A stretch of DNA of 19,097 nucleotides from JAAYZQ01 sp034428935. GTDB taxonomy: Bacteria > Chloroflexota > Anaerolineae > JAAYZQ01. The position numbers and the translations under genes were made by a program. The stretch spans positions 1 to 19,097 of the forward strand of contig DAOUHB010000167.1 of NCBI GenBank assembly GCA_034428935.1, in the 5' to 3' direction. How positions within the stretch are numbered: the first letter of the stretch is position 1; every line of letters starts with the position of its first letter. Positions 14,211-19,097 of this stretch are shown one piece after another. The notes under the pieces are model-generated. The model worked only from the letters and a program-made list of their open reading frames with translations. It ran no database searches and was not told the DNA's origin.

Positions 14211-17200
14211 TCACCTCCACCAGCGCGCCACCTGCTGCACTGCGTCCAGGATTTCGCCGGGGGCAGCGGGGCCGCCCAGGCGGGCAAGGAGCGGGGCCAG
14301 GACGGCCAACTCGAGGAGCGTCGTGGGGCGGGGCTGGCGGCCCATGAGGCCGAGCAGGCGCTCGCCCTGCCCATTCGCCAGCCAGATCTCGCGGAGGGCG
14401 CGGGCGGCGTCGGGGCCGGCGGCCAGGGTGGCAAGGGGCTCCGCCAGGATGGCCAGGGGCGTGGCCGACGCTCGCTGGCCGGGACGCCGCGGTGCGCCGT
14501 CGGACCGCTCCTTTAGCTCGACGGCCGCGCCGAGGGCCTCTCGCAGCGCAGCGGACCCAAGATCGCCGGGCAGTTGGCCCGCCATCCCGGCCAGGACCCC
14601 CAGCCGCTCCCCCGCATTCGAGAGCCCGCGGGCCACATCCAGAGCGCGGGCGTAGGCGGTCTCACGACGCCCCGCCGGGAGGTAGGGCGCCAGCCCTACC
14701 ATCGCCTCCACTTGCCAGCGCTCCCCTTCGATCCCGAGGGCGGCGCGCCATCCTTCTTCGGCTTCGCCCAACTCGGCCAGGCGCAGGGCCATGCGTGCCG
14801 CAACGGGGGCGCCGTGGCGGCCCAGCTCGGCGGCTACGTCCAGGGCCTCCCGCGGCCAGGGCAGGGAGAGGTGAGGCGCCAGGGACAACAAGGCATCCAC
14901 CTGGTAGGTCAGCGGCTCGATGGGCCGCGCCGCGGAGAGCGCTTCCTGGCCGTGGCCCAGCTCGGCCAGGCGCACGGCCAGGGCCGATAGGGTCTGGGCC
15001 CGCAGGTGCAGGCCGCGGATGGTGCCGGCGGCGGCCAGCTCCTGGCGCACGGTCTCCTGGGGCAGTCGCCGGGCCAGGGCGGCCAGGGCATTCTCCTCCG
15101 GCCGGCGCGGCCAGGCCCGGGGCACGGCCAGTCGCCGCGCCTCGGCCAGGGCCGCCGGTACCTGCCCCGCGGGCAGGAAGGGGGCGACCGCCGCCAATGC
15201 CTGGCCCAGCAGCCGGGCCCCGGGTCCGGCTGCGCAGGCCTGCACGGCTTGCAGCACCCGGGCAGCCACTTCTTGCCGGGCCTCACCGGCCAGGTGGGGG
15301 GCAAGGCGGGCCAGGGTTTGCGCGCGGCAGCAGGCGTCGTCCAGGCCTCGGGCAGCCTCGACGGCCTCCCGCAGGATGGCCGGGCGCTCGTCGTCGCCGG
15401 CCAGGCGGACCAGTGTGGTGAGGGCCAGCGCCCCGGCCCAGCAGTCGCCCGCCCGGCGGGCCGACCGGAGGACGTGGGGCACGACCCCGGGCAGGCCGGC
15501 CGCTCCGGGCGCCTGCTTGCCCTCCCCCGAGCCGGCCTGCCGCGGGGGCGCGGGCGCGACGAGCGCGACCAGGGCGGCGGCCCGGTCGGGCTCTCGCACC
15601 AGGGCAACGGCCTCGCTGCGGAGCGCCCCGGGCAGGTGTGGCACGAGGGCGGCCAGGATGGCCGCGCGCTTCCAGGCCTCGGGGAGCCGGCCCACGGCCC
15701 GCAGCACCTCGCGGCGGCCGGGCGTGTCCAGGGCCGGGGCGAGGGCGACCAACGCCTGGACCTGCTCCTCCTCGTCGGCGATGGATCGGGCGGCGGCCAG
15801 GGCCTCGCCCAGTTGTGCGCCGTCCAGGTAGGGCACCAGGCCGTCGATGACGCGCAGGCGGGCCGGGCCCGGCAGGCGGCCCGCAGCGGCCAGCGCCTGG
15901 CCGGCGGCCGCTGCCTGGAGCGAAGCGGGCAGGTGCGGGATGAGGGCCAGAACGGCAGCCGCCGGCAGTTGCCCGTCGAGGGGCAGGGCGGCCAGGGCCT
16001 CGTCGCGCCGCGACGCGGGCAGGTGGGGCATCAGCGCCAGGAGGGCCTGGCAACGGCGCTCGGGGTCCCGGATGGCAGCGAGGCTCGCCAGGGCCTCGTC
16101 CAGGACCTGGCCGTGCCGGGCCGTGACCCCATCTCCCTCCTCGTCCCCGGGCAGCGCCAGGTGGGGTGCGAGGCGGGTCATGGCCGCCACCCGTGCCTGC
16201 TCGTTGCCGAGGGCCTGGATGGCCCGCCATGCCGCTTCTATGGCCCCGACCCGCTGGGTGGCCGACAGGCAGGGCAGCACGCCCAGGAGGGCATCGAGGC
16301 GCATGGCCGGGTCGGCCACGTCGGCCGCCACCGCGAGGATGCCGGCCCGGCCGGCCTCGTCAAAGGCCGGTGCCACCCCGGCGAGGGCCATCGCCAGGGA
16401 CCTTTCGTCGGAGATGCGCCGGGCCTCGGCCAGGGCGCCGGGCAGCAGGCCGGGCGCCAGGACCGGCGCCAGGGCGACCAGGGCGATGGCCCTCGCTTTC
16501 TCGTCCGCCAGAGATCCGACCCGCAGGAGTGCCAGCCTCTGCTGCCCGCTGTCCAGCAGTGGGGCGAGGCTGGCCAGGGCCCTGGCACAGGCGCGCTCGT
16601 CCTGGATGGTCCGCGCCGCCGACAGGGCCTCGCCGGCGAGCCGGCGGTCGAGGAAGGGGGCCATGGCCGACAGGGCCGTGCCCCGGGCGCTGCCATCGGC
16701 CATGGCCGAGACCATGGACAAGGCGCTTTCCATAACGCCGGCAGGCAGGAAGGGCGCGGCCTGCGCTTCATCCTGCCGTCCAGGCCGGGGTGGCAGGAGC
16801 GAGAGCAACCGGGCGATGGCCTCGGCGCGGCCGGGCTCGCCGCGAATGAGCAGCGTGGCGCGCAGGGCCAGGTCGGTTGCCGGCTCGCGGTGCTCGACGG
16901 CGAGGTGGGGCAGGAGGGCGGCCAGGGCATTGACCCGCGACAGGCTGTCGGGTTGGCTTTCGGCCAGGGCCAGGGCCCGCGGCTGCAGGACCGGCGGCAA
17001 ATGGGGAGCCATGGCTGCCAGGAGAGGGGTGACGCGGGCGTGGTGAACCCGTCCCAGGCAGTCCAGGGCGGCGCTCAGGGCCTTGTCCCGCCAATAAGGT
17101 GGCAGGTGAGGCGCCACGCCGGCCTGGGCCCGGCAACGCGCCGCCGAATCGCGCATGCGCCAGGTCGCAGCCAGCGCCTGGCGGCACAGCGCTTCGGGCA

Positions 17201-18440
17201 GGTGGGGCGCGAGGCGACCCAGAGCGGTGGCGCGGCGAGACTCGTCCTCGATCTCGACGACGGCCGCCAGTGCCCGGGGCAAAAGCGCCGCGGGCAGATG
17301 CGGCGCCAGGCCGGCCACCGCCTCGACGCGGCAGGCTGAATCCTGGAGGGCAAGGGCCGCGGCCAGGGCTTGCTCCAGGACGGGGGCAGGGAGTTGAGGT
17401 GCCGGCTGCTCTTGACTGTCACGCGGCGGACCCCGGTCCGGGCCGGCGGAGCCGGATGGCGCCAGGGGCGTGGCGAGCCCAACGAGGGCCCGGGCGCGCT
17501 GCTCCTCGGCCGGCAGGAGACGGATGGCGTCCAGCGCCAGGCCCAACTGGTCCTCGGGCAGGCGGCGGGCCAGGGCAAGGAGGGCGCGGCCACGCTGCTC
17601 TTCGTCGTCGATGGCCAGGGCGGCGGCGATGAGGCCCGCGGTCATGGCGGCGGGCATGGCGGGCTCGGCTGCCAGGCCGACCAGTGCGTCGCCGCGCTGC
17701 GCCGGGTCGGGGATGCGGCGGGCAGCAGCCAGCCCCTGGGCCGGGCTCCAGTAGCCCTCGCGGACCAGGGCGCAGAGGAGAGCCGGCGGGATCTCGGGCG
17801 CCAGGCTGTGGATGCAGCTCGCCATGAGGGCATAGCGGCACTGGTGGGCAAGGGCGGCACCGGCGCCGGGGCCGCCGGCGGCCAGGTCCCGGCCGGCCCG
17901 CAGCCTGGCGCGTTCCAGGTCTTGCAGGTAACCGGGCACCTGCCCCAACCGCTCGCGAGCCTCGTGCCAGGCGTTGCGGCCCGTGGCCGTCTCCTCGGCG
18001 AAGAGCGCCCGCAACTCGTCGTGGCGGCCGGCCTGCTCCAGGTGCCAGGCCAGGGCGCCGTGGATGGTCCCATCGTCGGGCAGGGTGTGCCAGGCGCCGC
18101 CGCGCGTCCGGGCCCGGTAGCGGTCCAGGAGCGCCTCGTGCGACGCGGGGGCGGCGGCTTCCAGGGCCGGCAGGGGGCGGTAGGCAGGCATCTCTTCTCC
18201 GCCGGCACCGCGTACGGGCGCCGCCTCCACGAGCCCCCGGGCGAGGAGATGGCGCAGCAGGGCGTGGACCTCCGCCTCGTCCGCCAGGCCCCACATGGTG
18301 GCGGCGGCAGCGGGGGTGAGGGCAGTGCCGGGTGGCAGCAGGCCGAGCCAGGCGGCGGCCTCGCGCAGGCGAGGCTCCAGGGCTTCCAGCGCCGGCTCGC
18401 TCTCGGCGGGGCCCGTGCTTTCTGCGTGCTCGTCAGGCAT
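14211..18440 (-). CDS. Giant HEAT-like-repeat protein with N-terminal winged-helix region
   Basis: The 1409-residue protein is almost entirely helical repeats. I count about 31 units of some 30-40 residues on the pattern A-R-x-I-x-D-E-x-x-R-A-x-A-L-x-x-L-A-P-H-L-P, from about residue 240 to 1380. The first 190 residues look like the winged-helix and connecting segment that follow the NTPase in bacterial NB-ARC proteins (MWGLADEAEVHALLRHLL; HTLPDDG; ALAWHLEQAGRHDELRALF). No Walker motifs are present, so the NTPase is missing. ATG 18440 was chosen over longer in-frame starts (up to 18524) because GGGAG lies 10 nt upstream and the promoter at 18496-18524 starts transcription below them. Repeats this long usually bind a protein or ligand. 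The function is unknown. The stop is 3 nt from that of the convergent phosphatase. Confidence 0.85.
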   Translation of the reverse strand: MPDEHAESTGPAESEPALEALEPRLREAAAWLGLLPPGTALTPAAAATMWGLADEAEVHALLRHLLARGLVEAAPVRGAGGEEMPAYRPLPALEAAAPASHEALLDRYRARTRGGAWHTLPDDGTIHGALAWHLEQAGRHDELRALFAEETATGRNAWHEARERLGQVPGYLQDLERARLRAGRDLAAGGPGAGAALAHQCRYALMASCIHSLAPEIPPALLCALVREGYWSPAQGLAAARRIPDPAQRGDALVGLAAEPAMPAAMTAGLIAAALAIDDEEQRGRALLALARRLPEDQLGLALDAIRLLPAEEQRARALVGLATPLAPSGSAGPDRGPPRDSQEQPAPQLPAPVLEQALAAALALQDSACRVEAVAGLAPHLPAALLPRALAAVVEIEDESRRATALGRLAPHLPEALCRQALAATWRMRDSAARCRAQAGVAPHLPPYWRDKALSAALDCLGRVHHARVTPLLAAMAPHLPPVLQPRALALAESQPDSLSRVNALAALLPHLAVEHREPATDLALRATLLIRGEPGRAEAIARLLSLLPPRPGRQDEAQAAPFLPAGVMESALSMVSAMADGSARGTALSAMAPFLDRRLAGEALSAARTIQDERACARALASLAPLLDSGQQRLALLRVGSLADEKARAIALVALAPVLAPGLLPGALAEARRISDERSLAMALAGVAPAFDEAGRAGILAVAADVADPAMRLDALLGVLPCLSATQRVGAIEAAWRAIQALGNEQARVAAMTRLAPHLALPGDEEGDGVTARHGQVLDEALASLAAIRDPERRCQALLALMPHLPASRRDEALAALPLDGQLPAAAVLALIPHLPASLQAAAAGQALAAAGRLPGPARLRVIDGLVPYLDGAQLGEALAAARSIADEEEQVQALVALAPALDTPGRREVLRAVGRLPEAWKRAAILAALVPHLPGALRSEAVALVREPDRAAALVALVAPAPPRQAGSGEGKQAPGAAGLPGVVPHVLRSARRAGDCWAGALALTTLVRLAGDDERPAILREAVEAARGLDDACCRAQTLARLAPHLAGEARQEVAARVLQAVQACAAGPGARLLGQALAAVAPFLPAGQVPAALAEARRLAVPRAWPRRPEENALAALARRLPQETVRQELAAAGTIRGLHLRAQTLSALAVRLAELGHGQEALSAARPIEPLTYQVDALLSLAPHLSLPWPREALDVAAELGRHGAPVAARMALRLAELGEAEEGWRAALGIEGERWQVEAMVGLAPYLPAGRRETAYARALDVARGLSNAGERLGVLAGMAGQLPGDLGSAALREALGAAVELKERSDGAPRRPGQRASATPLAILAEPLATLAAGPDAARALREIWLANGQGERLLGLMGRQPRPTTLLELAVLAPLLARLGGPAAPGEILDAVQQVARWWR

Positions 18441-18495
18441 GGCTGGTCTTCTCCCTCCCCCCTTGAGGATGAGCAGGCGTGCAGGAGATGGAGCC

Positions 18496-18524
18496 ATTAT
18501 ACCACATCCCCATCCCCGCGCCAA
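18496..18524 (-). promoter_or_regulatory. Promoter of the repeat-protein gene
   Basis: On the minus strand TTGGCG (plus 18519-18524) and a perfect TATAAT (18496-18501) are separated by 17 bp; the TGG before TATAAT makes an extended -10. Transcription should start near 18489, giving a leader of about 50 nt to the ATG at 18440. Confidence 0.75.
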
Positions 18525-18532
18525 TTGGCGGC

Positions 18533-18568
18533 CAGATGGGTGGAACGGTGAACAGATGGGGCGAACCG
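18533..18568. promoter_or_regulatory. Direct repeat between divergent promoters (candidate operator)
   Basis: CAGATGGGTGGAACGG (from 18533) and CAGATGGGGCGAACCG (from 18553) match at 13 of 16 positions and are spaced 20 bp, about two helical turns. They lie between the -35 boxes of the two divergent promoters, where a shared regulator could bind on one DNA face. Confidence 0.45.
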
Positions 18569-18571
18569 GGC

Positions 18572-18600
18572 TTGCAGTTCTCCGCCAAGGCTGCTATAAT
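18572..18600 (+). promoter_or_regulatory. Promoter of the coiled-coil/zinc-ribbon gene
   Basis: TTGCAG (18572-18577) and a perfect TATAAT (18595-18600) are separated by 17 bp. The leader to the ATG at 18657 would be about 50 nt and includes AAAGGAG 6 nt before the start. Confidence 0.78.
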
Positions 18601-18656
18601 CACTCACCGGCAAGACCATTGCACCTGGAGTGTACACAAGAGGAAAGGAGAACGTC

Positions 18657-19097
18657 ATGCCGAGCTTTCTGGACAAGCTAAAGAGTGGAGCGGACAAGGC
18701 AGCCTTCGAGGCGGATCGCCTGGTGCGCGTGAACCAGGCGCAGGCCACCGTCAGGACGGCGCAGCGCGAGCTGGAGGCCGAAATGACGGCCCTGGGCCGG
18801 GAGGCATTGGCCCTTTACGATGGCGGCGTGCTGGTCCAACCCGAGCTGCTGGCCATCTGCGAAAAGATCGACGGGATGCGGCAGCACGTGTCGGCGCTGG
18901 AGTCCGAGGTGGAGCGGATCCGCCAGGAACAGCCGCCCGAGTCGTCTGCGCCGCCCGAGGACGAGGCAGCAGCCGAGATGCCCGAGCCGGTCCGGCCGCC
19001 GGCGCCAACACCGCAGGCGCCGCCCACGGCCACGACGGCACCGGGACCGCAGCCGGCCGCGACGGCGCCCCAGGGCAGCGCGTGCCCCAACTGCGGC
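18657..19097 (+). CDS. Coiled-coil, zinc-ribbon protein (3' end outside window)
   Basis: Only the first 147 codons are present; the frame is open at the window edge. Residues 1-95 are a charged, heptad-like helix (MPSFLDKLKSGADKAAFEAD, later MRQHVSALESEVERIRQE), probably a coiled coil. Residues 96-140 are a Pro/Glu/Ala/Thr-rich linker. CPNCG (143-147) is the first knuckle of what is probably a C-terminal zinc ribbon. There is no signal peptide. AAAGGAG 6 nt upstream and the promoter at 18572-18600 support the ATG. Short proteins of this design are common in Chloroflexota, but I know of no function. A Cys pair downstream would complete the metal site. Confidence 0.78.
   Translation, partial: MPSFLDKLKSGADKAAFEADRLVRVNQAQATVRTAQRELEAEMTALGREALALYDGGVLVQPELLAICEKIDGMRQHVSALESEVERIRQEQPPESSAPPEDEAAAEMPEPVRPPAPTPQAPPTATTAPGPQPAATAPQGSACPNCG

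Noticed and set aside
11972..14347. 791-codon plus-strand open frame in another frame of the phosphatase gene
   Set aside because: Arg/Pro/Ala-rich nonsense translation lacking motifs; the overlapping frame contains complete ATPase and SpoIIE motifs.
15006..17339. 777-codon plus-strand open frame opposite the repeat protein
   Set aside because: Gln/Gly/Arg-rich low-complexity translation, the usual antisense image of Ala/Leu-rich repeats; the minus-strand reading has clear periodic repeats, a promoter and a start.
14211..18440. Repeated short GCCAGGGC-like words suggesting a CRISPR or tandem DNA repeat
   Set aside because: Spacing is irregular and follows the codons of degenerate Ala-Leu protein repeats; there are no identical repeat units or spacers.

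Overview
The window is GC-rich (by eye well above 60%) and densely coded, and it reads as a piece of a Chloroflexota chromosome (Anaerolineae/Caldilineae-like). The pointers are inferential: a membrane-anchored glycosidase with a Thr-Pro 'TPTPSPTP' linker, a membrane Ser/Thr kinase with the same style of tail, giant Ala/Leu-rich helical-repeat proteins, STAND ATPases fused to SpoIIE phosphatases, and a C-rich/G-rich inverted-repeat element of the kind scattered through Chloroflexota and cyanobacterial intergenic DNA. There are no rRNA, tRNA, CRISPR, phage or transposase genes. Sigma-A-type promoters are unusually readable; most gene starts have a -35/-10 pair with a 17-bp spacer.

Layout. (1) 88-3090: exported, membrane-anchored GH3-family protein with an altered active site. 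(2) 3071-4950: divergent pair of a one-TM Ser/Thr kinase (minus) and an FHA + winged-helix regulator (plus), apparently a phospho-signalling module. (3) 4958-5557: small unrecognised Ig-like-fold protein (minus). (4) 5724-7363: two-gene operon of a HAD-IIA phosphatase and a TIM-barrel sugar-phosphate isomerase/epimerase-like protein. (5) 7402-7506: inverted-repeat element that runs into the 3' end of a CNNM/CorC-type transporter gene (7501-8805, minus) and supplies its stop codon.

(6) 8874-14207: a three-gene operon reading plus, with one strong promoter and a structured leader: an M29-like metallopeptidase with a helix-turn-helix-like tail, a STAND-type ATPase, and a STAND-GAF-SpoIIE phosphatase that overlaps the ATPase gene by 4 nt. 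(7) 14211-18440: a 1409-residue minus-strand protein of about 30 HEAT-like repeats behind a winged-helix region. It looks like the sensor half of an NB-ARC/STAND protein with no NTPase of its own, and it converges on the phosphatase with a 3-nt gap. (8) 18657-end: start of a coiled-coil/zinc-ribbon protein, divergent from the repeat protein across a promoter region with a 20-bp-spaced direct repeat.

The most interesting stretch is 8.9-18.7 kb. It holds two STAND ATPases, a phosphatase output, a peptidase and a free-standing repeat sensor, which could together form an uncharacterised signal-transduction or defence-like system. This is inference from domain content and gene order; nothing in the sequence proves the proteins interact. 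No gene-free stretch exceeds about 220 bases.
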